The position numbers and the translations under genes were made by a program. 64,000 bases of DNA from the NCBI RefSeq assembly GCF_963576545.1, contig NW_026870413.1:62001-126000 (forward strand). The letters are read 5' to 3'. Positions 49,801 to 61,547 of the stretch are shown piece by piece. The stretch is from Limanda limanda. Its lineage: Eukaryota > Chordata > Actinopteri > Pleuronectiformes > Pleuronectidae. Numbering within the stretch: position 1 is the stretch's first letter; the number at the start of each line of letters is the position of its first letter. Below the pieces are notes generated by a model. The model was not told where the DNA came from, ran no database searches, and saw nothing but the letters and a program-made list of their open reading frames with translations.

Positions 49801-51318
49801 GGTTAGGGATGAAAGCACATAGGAGAAAGAGATATTCTTGAATAACGTTTTTTGTGAAGGTCGGAGAGACTTGCAAGTAGGCTCTACCCCCACTAAATGG
49901 GGTAGCGCGCATCGATCGGTACCATCCTTGAGCTTCTCCGACTTTCGGAAGGGTTAGGGTTAGGGTTAGGGATGAAAGCACATAGGAGAAAGAGATATTC
50001 TTGAATAACTTTTTTTGTGAAGGTCGGAGAGACTTGCAAGTAGGCTCTACCCCCACTAAATGGGGTTGCGCGCATCGATCGGTACCATCCTTGAGCTTCT
50101 CCGACTTTCGGAAGGGTTAGGGTTAGGGTTAGGGATGAAAGCACATAGGAGAAAGAGATATTCTTGAATAACTTTTTTTGTGAAGGTCGGAGAGACTTGG
50201 AAAGTGGTTGCATCTGGACTAATTTGGGTCCTGCAGATCGATTGGTACCATCCCCGAGCTTGTACGACCTTCGGAAGAGGTCGACCGACGAAATTCTTCC
50301 AAATCTGAGGAGATATTCTTGAATAACTTTTTTTGTGAAGGTCGGAGAGACTTGCAAGTAGGCTCTACCCCCACTAAATGGGGTAGCGCGCATCGATCGG
50401 TACCATCCTTGAGCTTCTCCGACTTTCGGAAGGGTTAGGGTTAGGGTTAGGGATGAAAGCACATAGGAGAAAGAGATATTCTTGAATAACTTTTTTGGTG
50501 AAGGTCGGAGAGACTTGCAAGTAGGCTCTACCCCCACTAAATGGGGTAGCGCGCATCGATCGGTACCATCCTTGAGCTTCTCCGACTTTCGGAAGGGTTA
50601 GGGTTAGGGTTAGGGATGAAAGCACATAGGAGAAAGAGATATTCTTGAATAACGTTTTTTGTGAAGGTCGGAGAGACTTGCAAGTAGGCTCTACCCCCAC
50701 TAAATGGGGTAGCGCGCATCGATCGGTACCATCCTTGAGCTTCTCCGACTTTCGGAAGGGTTAGGGTTAGGGTTAGGGATGAAAGCACATAGGAGAAAGA
50801 GATATTCTTGAATAACTTTTTTTGTGAAGGTCGGAGAGACTTGCAAGTAGGCTCTACCCCCACTAAATGGGGTTGCGCGCATCGATCGGTACCATCCTTG
50901 AGCTTCTCCGACTTTCGGAAGGGTTAGGGTTAGGGTTAGGGATGAAAGCACATAGGAGAAAGAGATATTCTTGAATAACTTTTTTTGTGAAGGTCGGAGA
51001 GACTTGGAAAGTGGTTGCATCTGGACTAATTTGGGTCCTGCAGATCGATTGGTACCATCCCCGAGCTTGTACGACCTTCGGAAGAGGTCGACCGACGAAA
51101 TTCCCCCAAATCTGAGGAGATATTCTTGAATAACTTTTTTTGTGAAGGTCGGAGAGACTTGCAAGTAGGCTCTACCCCCACTAAATGGGGTAGCGCGCAT
51201 CGATCGGTACCATCCTTGAGCTTCTCCGACTTTCGGAAGGGTTAGGGTTAGGGATGAAAGCACATAGGAGAAAGAGATATTCTTGAATAACTTTTTTTGT
51301 GAAGGTCGGAGAGACTTG
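46855..51318 (+). repeat. 2,232-bp, 14-unit tandem duplication
   Basis: 46855-49086 and 49087-51318 have the same order: A157 B A157 B A A A B A A A A B A157. B units start at 47012, 47324, 47968, 48775 and at 49244, 49556, 50200, 51007. Markers match one to one: GATCAGTACC in the first A, CATCTGTACC and CTCCGTC in the second A (47167/49399), AACGTTTTTT (47479/49711, 48286/50518), ATTCTTCCAAAT B (47968/50200) and TTTTGGTGAAGG (48123/50355). I noticed no difference between the copies, although I did not compare every base. This is the youngest large duplication I can see. Confidence 0.92.
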
Positions 51319-53226
51319 GAAAGTGGTTGCATCTGGACTAATTTGGGTCCTGCAGATCGATTGGTACCATCCCCGAGCTTGTACGACCTTCGGAAGAGGT
51401 CGACCGACGAAATTCCCCCAAATCTGAGGAGATATTCTTGAATAACTTTTTTTGTGAAGGTCGGAGAGACTTGCAAGTAGGCTCTACCCCCACTAAATGG
51501 GGTAGCGCGCATCGATCGGTACCATCCTTGAGCTTCTCCGACTTTCGGAAGGGTTAGGGTTAGGGTTAGGGATGAAAGCACATAGGAGAAAGAGATATTC
51601 TTGAATAACTTTTTTTGTGAAGGTCGGAGAGACTTGGAAAGTGGTTGCATCTGGACTAATTTGGGTCCTGCGGATCGATTGGTACCATCCGCGAGCTTGT
51701 ACGACCTTCGGAAGAGGTCGACCGACGAAATTCTTCCAAATCTGAGGAGATATTCTTGAATAACTTTTTTTGTGAAGGTCGGAGAGACTTGCAAGTAGGC
51801 TCTACCCCCACTAAATGGGGTAGCGCGCATCGATCGGTACCATCCTTGAGCTTCTCCGACTTTCGGAAGGGTTAGGGTTAGGGTTAGGGATGAAAGCACA
51901 TAGGAGAAAGAGATATTCTTGAATAACTTTTTTGGTGAAGGTCGGAGAGACTTGGAAAGTGGTTGCATCTGGACTAATTTGGGTCCTGCAGATCGATTGG
52001 TACCATCCCCGAGCTTGTACGACCTTCGGAAGAGGTCGACCGACGAAATTCCCCCAAATCTGAGGAGATATTCTTGAATAACTTTTTTTGTGAAGGTCGG
52101 AGAGACTTGCAAGTAGGCTCTACCCCCACTAAATGGGGTAGCGCGCATCGATCGGTACCATCCTTGAGCTTCTCCGACTTTCGGAAGGGTTAGGGTTAGG
52201 GTTAGGGATGAAAGCACATAGGAGAAAGAGATATTCTTGAATAACTTTTTTTGTGAAGGTCGGAGAGACTTGGAAAGTGGTTGCATCTGGACTAATTTGG
52301 GTCCTGCGGATCGATTGGTACCATCCCCAAGCTTGTACGACCTTCGGAAGAGGTCGACCGACGAAATTCCCCCAAATCTGAGGAGATATTCTTGAATAAC
52401 TTTTTTTGTGAAGGTCGGAGAGACTTGCAAGTAGGCTCTACCCCCACTAAATGGGGTAGCGCACATCGATCGGTACCATCCTTGAGCATCTCCGACTTTC
52501 GGAAGGGTTAGGGTTAGGGTTAGGGATGAAAGCACATAGGAGAAAGAGATATTCTTGAATAACTTTTTTTGTGAAGGTCGGAGAGACTTGGAAAGTGGTT
52601 GCATCTGGACTAATTTGGGTCCTGCAGATCGATTGGTACCATCCCCGAGCTTGTACGACCTTCGGAAGAGGTCGACCGACGAAATTCCCCCAAATCTGAG
52701 GAGATATTCTTGAATAACTTTTTTTGTGAAGGTCGGAGAGACTTGCAAGTAGGCTCTACCCCCACTAAATGGGGTAGCGCGCATCGATCGGTACCATCCT
52801 TGAGCTTCTCCGACTTTCGGAAGGGTTAGGGTTAGGGTTAGGGATGAAAGCACATAGGAGAAAGAGATATTCTTGAATAACTTTTTTTGTGAAGGTCGGA
52901 GAGACTTGGAAAGTGGTTGCATCTGGACTAATTTGGGTCCTGCGGATCGATTGGTACCATCCCCGAGCTTGTACGACCTTCGGAAGAGGTCGACCGACGA
53001 AATTCCCCCAAATCTGAGGAGATATTCTTGAATAACTTTTTTTGTGAAGGTCGGAGAGACTTGCAAGTAGGCTCTACCCCCACTAAATGGGGTAGCGCGC
53101 ATCGATCGGTACCATCCTTGAGCTTCTCCGACTTTCGGAAGGGTTAGGGTTAGGGTTAGGGATGAAAGCACATAGGAGAAAGAGATATTCTTGAATAACG
53201 TTTTTTGTGAAGGTCGGAGAGACTTG
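50681..53226 (+). repeat. 16-unit higher-order repeat, copy 1 (2,546 bp)
   Basis: Order A A B then six A-B pairs then A (9 A, 7 B). B units start at 51007, 51319, 51637, 51955, 52273, 52591 and 52909. The fourth unit is a 157-bp A (51162). Markers: unit 7 B with ATTCTTCCAAAT (also a private CATCCGCGAG), unit 8 A with TTTTGGTGAAGG, unit 11 B with CCCCAAGCTTG, unit 12 A with GCGCACATC and GAGCATCTCC, unit 13 B with CTGCAG, unit 16 A with AACGTTTTTT. Its first units overlap the end of the 2,232-bp duplication. Confidence 0.9.
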
Positions 53227-54350
53227 CAAGTAGGCTCTACCCCCACTAAATGGGGTAGCGCGCATCGATCGGTACCATCCTTGAGCTTCTCCGACTTTCG
53301 GAAGGGTTAGGGTTAGGGTTAGGGATGAAAGCACATAGGAGAAAGAGATATTCTTGAATAACTTTTTTTGTGAAGGTCGGAGAGACTTGCAAGTAGGCTC
53401 TACCCCCACTAAATGGGGTTGCGCGCATCGATCGGTACCATCCTTGAGCTTCTCCGACTTTCGGAAGGGTTAGGGTTAGGGTTAGGGATGAAAGCACATA
53501 GGAGAAAGAGATATTCTTGAATAACTTTTTTTGTGAAGGTCGGAGAGACTTGGAAAGTGGTTGCATCTGGACTAATTTGGGTCCTTCAGATCGATTGGTA
53601 CCATCCCCGAGCTTGTACGACCTTCGGAAGAGGTCGACCGACGAAATTCTTCCAAATCTGAGGAGATATTCTTGAATAACTTTTTTTGTGAAGGTCGGAG
53701 AGACTTGCAAGTAGGCTTTACCCCCACTAAATGGGGTAGCGCGCATCGATCGGTACCATCCTTGAGCTTCTCCGACTTTCGGAAGGGTTAGGGTTAGGGT
53801 TAGGGATGAAAGCACATAGGAGAAAGAGATATTCTTGAATAACCTTTTTTTGAAGGTCGGAGAGACTTGCAAGTAGGCTCTACCCCCACTAAATGGGGTA
53901 GCGCGCATCGATCGGTACCATCCTTGAGCTTCTCCGACTTTCGGAAGGGTTAGGGTTAGGGTTAGGGATGAAAGCACATAGGAGAAAGAGATATTCTTGA
54001 ATAACTTTTTTTGTGAAGGTCGGAGAGACTTGGAAAGTGGTTGCATCTGGACTAATTTGGGTCCTGCGGATCGATTGGTACCATCCCCGAGCTTGTACGA
54101 CCTTCGGAAGAGGTCGACCGACGAAATTCCCCCAAATCTGAGGAGATATTCTTGAATAACTTTTTTTGTGAAGGTCGGAGAGACTTGCAAGTAGGCTCTA
54201 CCCCCACTAAATGGGGTTGCGCGCATCGATCGGTACCATCCTTGAGCTTCTCCGACTTTCGGAAGGGTTAGGGTTAGGGTTAGGGATGAAAGCACATAGG
54301 AGAAAGAGATATTCTTGAATAACTTTTTTTGTGAAGGTCGGAGAGACTTG
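53227..54350 (+). repeat. Linker A A B A A B A between higher-order repeats
   Basis: Units: A 53227, A 53390, B 53553 (ATTCTTCCAAAT, with private CCTTCAG for CCTGCAG), A 53708 (162 bp), A 53870, B 54033, A 54188. The arrangement resembles the A A B A A linker of 55631-56437 with extra units. Confidence 0.82.
53708..53869 (+). repeat. A monomer with a 1-bp net deletion at the T tract (162 bp)
   Basis: The shared tail reads AACCTTTTTTTGAAGG where all other units read AACTTTTTTTGTGAAGG or a one-base variant. This is the only complete A unit in the window whose length is not 157, 163 or 169 bp. The neighbouring units are normal. Confidence 0.88.
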
Positions 54351-55630
54351 CAAGTAGGCTCTACCCCCACTAAATGGGGTAGCGCGCATCGATCGGTACC
54401 ATCCTTGAGCTTCTCCGACTTTCGGAAGGGTTAGGGTTAGGGTTAGGGATGAAAGCACATAGGAGAAAGAGATATTCTTGAATAACTTTTTTTGTGAAGG
54501 TCGGAGAGACTTGCAAGTAGGCTCTACCCCCACTAAATGGGGTAGCGCGCATCGATCGGTACCATCCTTGAGCTTCTCCGACTTTCGGAAGGGTTAGGGT
54601 TAGGGTTAGGGATGAAAGCACATAGGAGAAAGAGATATTCTTGAATAACTTTTTTTGTGAAGGTCGGAGAGACTTGGAAAGTGGTTGCATCTGGACTAAT
54701 TTGGGTCCTGCGGATCGATTGGTACCATCCCCAAGCTTGTACGACCTTCGGAAGAGGTCGACCGACGAAATTCCCCCAAATCTGAGGAGATATTCTTGAA
54801 TAACTTTTTTTGTGAAGGTCGGAGAGACTTGCAAGTAGGCTCTACCCCCACTAAATGGGGTAGCGCACATCGATCGGTACCATCCTTGAGCATCTCCGAC
54901 TTTCGGAAGGGTTAGGGTTAGGGTTAGGGATGAAAGCACATAGGAGAAAGAGATATTCTTGAATAACTTTTTTTGTGAAGGTCGGAGAGACTTGGAAAGT
55001 GGTTGCATCTGGACTAATTTGGGTCCTGCAGATCGATTGGTACCATCCCCGAGCTTGTACGACCTTCGGAAGAGGTCGACCGACGAAATTCCCCCAAATC
55101 TGAGGAGATATTCTTGAATAACTTTTTTTGTGAAGGTCGGAGAGACTTGCAAGTAGGCTCTACCCCCACTAAATGGGGTAGCGCGCATCGATCGGTACCA
55201 TCCTTGAGCTTCTCCGACTTTCGGAAGGGTTAGGGTTAGGGTTAGGGATGAAAGCACATAGGAGAAAGAGATATTCTTGAATAACTTTTTTTGTGAAGGT
55301 CGGAGAGACTTGGAAAGTGGTTGCATCTGGACTAATTTGGGTCCTGCGGATCGATTGGTACCATCCCCGAGCTTGTACGACCTTCGGAAGAGGTCAACCG
55401 ACGAAATTCCCCCAAATCTGAGGAGATATTCTTGAATAACTTTTTTTGTGAAGGTCGGAGAGACTTGCAAGTAGGCTCTACCCCCACTAAATGGGGTAGC
55501 GCGCATCGATCGGTACCATCCTTGAGCTTCTCCGACTTTCGGAAGGGTTAGGGTTAGGGTTAGGGATGAAAGCACATAGGAGAAAGAGATATTCTTGAAT
55601 AACGTTTTTTGTGAAGGTCGGAGAGACTTG
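54351..55630 (+). repeat. Half copy of the 16-unit repeat (8 units)
   Basis: A A B A B A B A with B units at 54677, 54995 and 55313. It carries the markers of units 11 to 16 (CCCCAAGCTTG B, GAGCATCTCC A, CTGCAG B, AACGTTTTTT in the last A at 55468) after two leading A units. Units 3 to 10 are absent, consistent with an internal deletion by unequal exchange. Confidence 0.87.
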
Positions 55631-56437
55631 CAAGTAGGCTCTACCCCCACTAAATGGGGTAGCGCGCATCGATCGGTACCATCCTTGAGCTTCTCCGACT
55701 TTTGGAAGGGTTAGGGTTAGGGTTAGGGATGAAAGCACATAGGAGAAAGAGATATTCTTGAATAACTTTTTTTGTGAAGGTCGGAGAGACTTGCAAGTAG
55801 GCTCTACCCCCACTAAATGGGGTTGCGCGCATCGATCGGTACCATCCTTGAGCTTCTCCGACTTTCGGAAGGGTTAGGGTTAGGGTTAGGGATGAAAGCA
55901 CATAGGAGAAAGAGATATTCTTGAAAAACTTTTTTTGTGAAGGTCGGAGAGACTTGGAAAGTGGTTGCATCTGGACTAATTTGGGTCCTGCAGATCGATT
56001 GGTACCATCCCCGAGCTTGTACGACCTTCGGAAGAGGTCGACCGACGAAATTCTTCCAAATCTGAGGAGATATTCTTGAATAACTTTTTTTGTGAAGGTC
56101 GGAGAGACTTGCAAGTAGGCTCTACCCCCACTAAATGGGGTAGCGCGCATCGATCGGTACCATCCTTGAGCTTCTCCGACTTTCGGAAGGGTTAGGGTTA
56201 GGGTTAGGGATGAAAGCACATAGGAGAAAGAGATATTCTTGAATAACTTTTTTGGTGAAGGTCGGAGAGACTTGCAAGTAGGCTCTACCCCCACTAAATG
56301 GGGTAGCGCGCATCGATCGGTACCATCCTTGAGCTTCTCCGACTTTCGGAAGGGTTAGGGTTAGGGTTAGGGATGAAAGCACATAGGAGAAAGAGATATT
56401 CTTGAATAACGTTTTTTGTGAAGGTCGGAGAGACTTG
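55631..56437 (+). repeat. A A B A A linker (807 bp)
   Basis: A 55631, A 55794, B 55957 (ATTCTTCCAAAT, preceded by TTGAAAAACTT in place of TTGAATAACTT), A 56112 (TTTTGGTGAAGG) and A 56275 (AACGTTTTTT). The same five-unit module with the same markers is at 47642-48448, 49874-50680 and 61548-62360. Confidence 0.87.
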
Positions 56438-58989
56438 CAAGTAGGCTCTACCCCCACTAAATGGGGTAGCGCGCATCGATCGGTACCATCCTTGAGCTTC
56501 TCCGACTTTCGGAAGGGTTAGGGTTAGGGTTAGGGATGAAAGCACATAGGAGAAAGAGATATTCTTGAATAACTTTTTTTGTGAAGGTCGGAGAGACTTG
56601 CAAGTAGGCTCTACCCCCACTAAATGGGGTTGCGCGCATCGATCGGTACCATCCTTGAGCTTCTCCGACTTTCGGAAGGGTTAGGGTTAGGGTTAGGGAT
56701 GAAAGCACATAGGAGAAAGAGATATTCTTGAATAACTTTTTTTGTGAAGGTCGGAGAGACTTGGAAAGTGGTTGCATCTGGACTAATTTGGGTCCTGCAG
56801 ATCGATTGGTACCATCCCCGAGCTTGTACGACCTTCGGAAGAGGTCGACCGACGAAATTCCCCCAAATCTGAGGAGATATTCTTGAATAACTTTTTTTGT
56901 GAAGGTCGGAGAGACTTGCAAGTAGGCTCTACCCCCACTAAATGGGGTAGCGCGCATCGATCGGTACCATCCTTGAGCTTCTCCGACTTTCGGAAGGGTT
57001 AGGGTTAGGGTTAGGGATGAAAGCACATAGGAGAAAGAGATATTCTTGAATAACTTTTTTTGTGAAGGTCGGAGAGACTTGGAAAGTGGTTGCATCTGGA
57101 CTAATTTGGGTCCTGCAGATCGATTGGTACCATCCCCGAGCTTGTACGACCTTCGGAAGAGGTCGACCGACGAAATTCCCCCAAATCTGAGGAGATATTC
57201 TTGAATAACTTTTTTTGTGAAGGTCGGAGAGACTTGCAAGTAGGCTCTACCCCCACTAAATGGGGTAGCGCGCATCGATCGGTACCATCCTTGAGCTTCT
57301 CCGACTTTCGGAAGGGTTAGGGTTAGGGTTAGGGATGAAAGCACATAGGAGAAAGAGATATTCTTGAATAACTTTTTTTGTGAAGGTCGGAGAGACTTGG
57401 AAAGTGGTTGCATCTGGACTAATTTGGGTCCTGCGGATCGATTGGTACCATCCCCGAGCTTGTACGACCTTCGGAAGAGGTCGACCGACGAAATTCTTCC
57501 AAATCTGAGGAGATATTCTTGAATAACTTTTTTTGTGAAGGTCGGAGAGACTTGCAAGTAGGCTCTACCCCCACTAAATGGGGTAGCGCGCATCGATCGG
57601 TACCATCCTTGAGCTTCTCCGACTTTCGGAAGGGTTAGGGTTAGGGTTAGGGATGAAAGCACATAGGAGAAAGAGATATTCTTGAATAACTTTTTTGGTG
57701 AAGGTCGGAGAGACTTGGAAAGTGGTTGCATCTGGACTAATTTGGGTCCTGCAGATCGATTGGTACCATCCCCGAGCTTGTACGACCTTCGGAAGAGGTC
57801 GACCGACGAAATTCTTCCAAATCTGAGGAGATATTCTTGAATAACTTTTTTTGTGAAGGTCGGAGAGACTTGCAAGTAGGCTCTACCCCCACTAAATGGG
57901 GTAGCGCGCATCGATCGGTACCATCCTTGAGCTTCTCCGACTTTCGGAAGGGTTAGGGTTAGGGTTAGGGATGAAAGCACATAGGAGAAAGAGATATTCT
58001 TGAATAACTTTTTTTGTGAAGGTCGGAGAGACTTGGAAAGTGGTTGCATCTGGACTAATTTGGGTCCTGCGGATCGATTGGTACCATCCCCAAGCTTGTA
58101 CGACCTTCGGAAGAGGTCGACCGACGAAATTCCCCCAAATCTGAGGAGATATTCTTGAATAACTTTTTTTGTGAAGGTCGGAGAGACTTGCAAGTAGGCT
58201 CTACCCCCACTAAATGGGGTAGCGCACATCGATCGGTACCATCCTTGAGCATCTCCGACTTTCGGAAGGGTTAGGGTTAGGGTTAGGGATGAAAGCACAT
58301 AGGAGAAAGAGATATTCTTGAATAACTTTTTTTGTGAAGGTCGGAGAGACTTGGAAAGTGGTTGCATCTGGACTAATTTGGGTCCTGCAGATCGATTGGT
58401 ACCATCCCCGAGCTTGTACGACCTTCGGAAGAGGTCGACCGACGAAATTCCCCCAAATCTGAGGAGATATTCTTGAATAACTTTTTTTGTGAAGGTCGGA
58501 GAGACTTGCAAGTAGGCTCTACCCCCACTAAATGGGGTAGCGCGCATCGATCGGTACCATCCTTGAGCTTCTCCGACTTTCGGAAGGGTTAGGGTTAGGG
58601 TTAGGGATGAAAGCACATAGGAGAAAGAGATATTCTTGAATAACTTTTTTTGTGAAGGTCGGAGAGACTTGGAAAGTGGTTGCATCTGGACTAATGTGGG
58701 TCCTGCGGATCGATTGGTACCATCCCCGAGCTTGTACGACCTTCGGAAGAGGTCGACCGACGAAATTCCCCCAAATCTGAGGAGATATTCTTGAATAACT
58801 TTTTTTGTGAAGGTCGGAGAGACTTGCAAGTAGGCTCTACCCCCACTAAATGGGGTAGCGCGCATCGATCGGTACCATCCTTGAGCTTCTCCGACTTTCG
58901 GAAGGGTTAGGGTTAGGGTTAGGGATGAAAGCACATAGGAGAAAGAGATATTCTTGAATAACGTTTTTTGTGAAGGTCGGAGAGACTTG
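56438..58989 (+). repeat. 16-unit higher-order repeat, copy 2 (2,552 bp)
   Basis: B units start at 56764, 57082, 57400, 57718, 58036, 58354 and 58672; all A units are 163 bp. All markers of copy 1 are present. In addition unit 9 B (57718) has ATTCTTCCAAAT and unit 15 B (58672) has ACTAATGTGGG; both are shared with copy 3 but not copy 1, so copies 2 and 3 separated most recently. Confidence 0.92.
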
Positions 58990-61547
58990 CAAGTAGGCTC
59001 TACCCCCACTAAATGGGGTAGCGCGCATCGATCGGTACCATCCTTGAGCTTCTCCGACTTTCGGAAGGGTTAGGGTTAGGGTTAGGGATGAAAGCACATA
59101 GGAGAAAGAGATATTCTTGAATAACTTTTTTTGTGAAGGTCGGAGAGACTTGCAAGTAGGCTCTACCCCCACTAAATGGGGTTGCGCGCATCGATCGGTA
59201 CCATCCTTGAGCTTCTCCGACTTTCGGAAGGGTTAGGGTTAGGGTTAGGGTTAGGGATGAAAGCACATAGGAGAAAGAGATATTCTTGAATAACTTTTTT
59301 TGTGAAGGTCGGAGAGACTTGGAAAGTGGTTGCATCTGGACTAATTTGGGTCCTGCAGATCGATTGGTACCATCCCCGAGCTTGTACGACCTTCGGAAGA
59401 GGTCGACCGACGAAATTCTTCCAAATCTGAGGAGATATTCTTGAATAACTTTTTTTGTGAAGGTCGGAGAGACTTGCAAGTAGGCTCTACCCCCACTAAA
59501 TGGGGTAGCGCGCATCGATCGGTACCATCCTTGAGCTTCTCCGACTTTCGGAAGGGTTAGGGTTAGGGTTAGGGATGAAAGCACATAGGAGAAAGAGATA
59601 TTCTTGAATAACTTTTTTTGTGAAGGTCGGAGAGACTTGGAAAGTGGTTGCATCTGGACTAATTTGGGTCCTGCAGATCGATTGGTACCATCCCCGAGCT
59701 TGTACGACCTTCGGAAGAGGTCGACCGACGAAATTCCCCCAAATCTGAGGAGATATTCTTGAATAACTTTTTTTGTGAAGGTCGGAGAGACTTGCAAGTA
59801 GGCTCTACCCCCACTAAATGGGGTAGCGCGCATCGATCGGTACCATCCTTGAGCTTCTCCGACTTTCGGAAGGGTTAGGGTTAGGGTTAGGGATGAAAGC
59901 ACATAGGAGAAAGAGATATTCTTGAATAACTTTTTTTGTGAAGGTCGGAGAGACTTGGAAAGTGGTTGCATCTGGACTAATTTGGGTCCTGCGGATCGAT
60001 TGGTACCATCCCCGAGCTTGTACGACCTTCGGAAGAGGTCGACCGACGAAATTCTTCCAAATCTGAGGAGATATTCTTGAATAACTTTTTTTGTGAAGGT
60101 CGGAGAGACTTGCAAGTAGGCTCTACCCCCACTAAATGGGGTAGCGCGCATCGATCGGTACCATCCTTGAGCTTCTCCGACTTTCGGAAGGGTTAGGGTT
60201 AGGGTTAGGGATGAAAGCACATAGGAGAAAGAGATATTCTTGAATAACTTTTTTGGTGAAGGTCGGAGAGACTTGGAAAGTGGTTGCATCTGGACTAATT
60301 TGGGTCCTGCAGATCGATTGGTACCATCCCCGAGCTTGTACGACCTTCGGAAGAGGTCGACCGACGAAATTCTTCCAAATCTGAGGAGATATTCTTGAAT
60401 AACTTTTTTTGTGAAGGTCGGAGAGACTTGCAAGTAGGCTCTACCCCCACTAAATGGGGTAGCGCGCATCGATCGGTACCATCCTTGAGCTTCTCCGACT
60501 TTCGGAAGGGTTAGGGTTAGGGTTAGGGATGAAAGCACATAGGAGAAAGAGATATTCTTGAATAACTTTTTTTGTGAAGGTCGGAGAGACTTGGAAAGTG
60601 GTTGCATCTGGACTAATTTGGGTCCTGCGGATCGATTGGTACCATCCCCAAGCTTGTACGACCTTCGGAAGAGGTCGACCGACGAAATTCCCCCAAATCT
60701 GAGGAGATATTCTTGAATAACTTTTTTTGTGAAGGTCGGAGAGACTTGCAAGTAGGCTCTACCCCCACTAAATGGGGTAGCGCACATCGATCGGTACCAT
60801 CCTTGAGCATCTCCGACTTTCGGAAGGGTTAGGGTTAGGGTTAGGGATGAAAGCACATAGGAGAAAGAGATATTCTTGAATAACTTTTTTTGTGAAGGTC
60901 GGAGAGACTTGGAAAGTGGTTGCATCTGGACTAATTTGGGTCCTGCAGATCGATTGGTACCATCCCCGAGCTTGTACGACCTTCGGAAGAGGTCGACCGA
61001 CGAAATTCCCCCAAATCTGAGGAGATATTCTTGAATAACTTTTTTTGTGAAGGTCGGAGAGACTTGCAAGTAGGCTCTACCCCCACTAAATGGGGTAGCG
61101 CGCATCGATCGGTACCATCCTTGAGCTTCTCCGACTTTCGGAAGGGTTAGGGTTAGGGTTAGGGATGAAAGCACATAGGAGAAAGAGATATTCTTGAATA
61201 ACTTTTTTTGTGAAGGTCGGAGAGACTTGGAAAGTGGTTGCATCTGGACTAATGTGGGTCCTGCGGATCGATTGGTACCATCCCCGAGCTTGTACGACCT
61301 TCGGAAGAGGTCGACCGACGAAATTCCCCCAAATCTGAGGAGATATTCTTGAATAACTTTTTTTGTGAAGGTCGGAGAGACTTGCAAGTAGGCTCTACCC
61401 CCACTAAATGGGGTAGCGCGCATCGATCGGTACCATCCTTGAGCTTCTCCGACTTTCGGAAGGGTTAGGGTTAGGGTTAGGGATGAAAGCACATAGGAGA
61501 AAGAGATATTCTTGAATAACGTTTTTTGTGAAGGTCGGAGAGACTTG
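58990..61547 (+). repeat. 16-unit higher-order repeat, copy 3 (2,558 bp)
   Basis: B units start at 59322, 59640, 59958, 60276, 60594, 60912 and 61230. It is 6 bp longer than copy 2 because unit 2 (A 59153) has four TTAGGG copies. Unit 3 B (59322) has ATTCTTCCAAAT, unlike the other copies; the same pair (four-copy A, then this B) recurs at 61711 and 61880, again 2558 bp away. Confidence 0.92.
59153..59321 (+). repeat. 169-bp A monomer with four TTAGGG copies
   Basis: The telomere block is GGG(TTAGGG)4, one repeat more than standard, giving five G tracts. Only one other unit in the window has this (61711-61879), with an identical downstream neighbour, so both come from one expansion event. Confidence 0.93.

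Noticed and set aside
46855..51318. Assembly error as the explanation for the perfect 2,232-bp duplication
   Set aside because: It cannot be excluded from sequence alone, but similar in-register duplications with accumulated differences occur throughout, so a recent real event is at least as likely. Kept as a finding with a coverage test.
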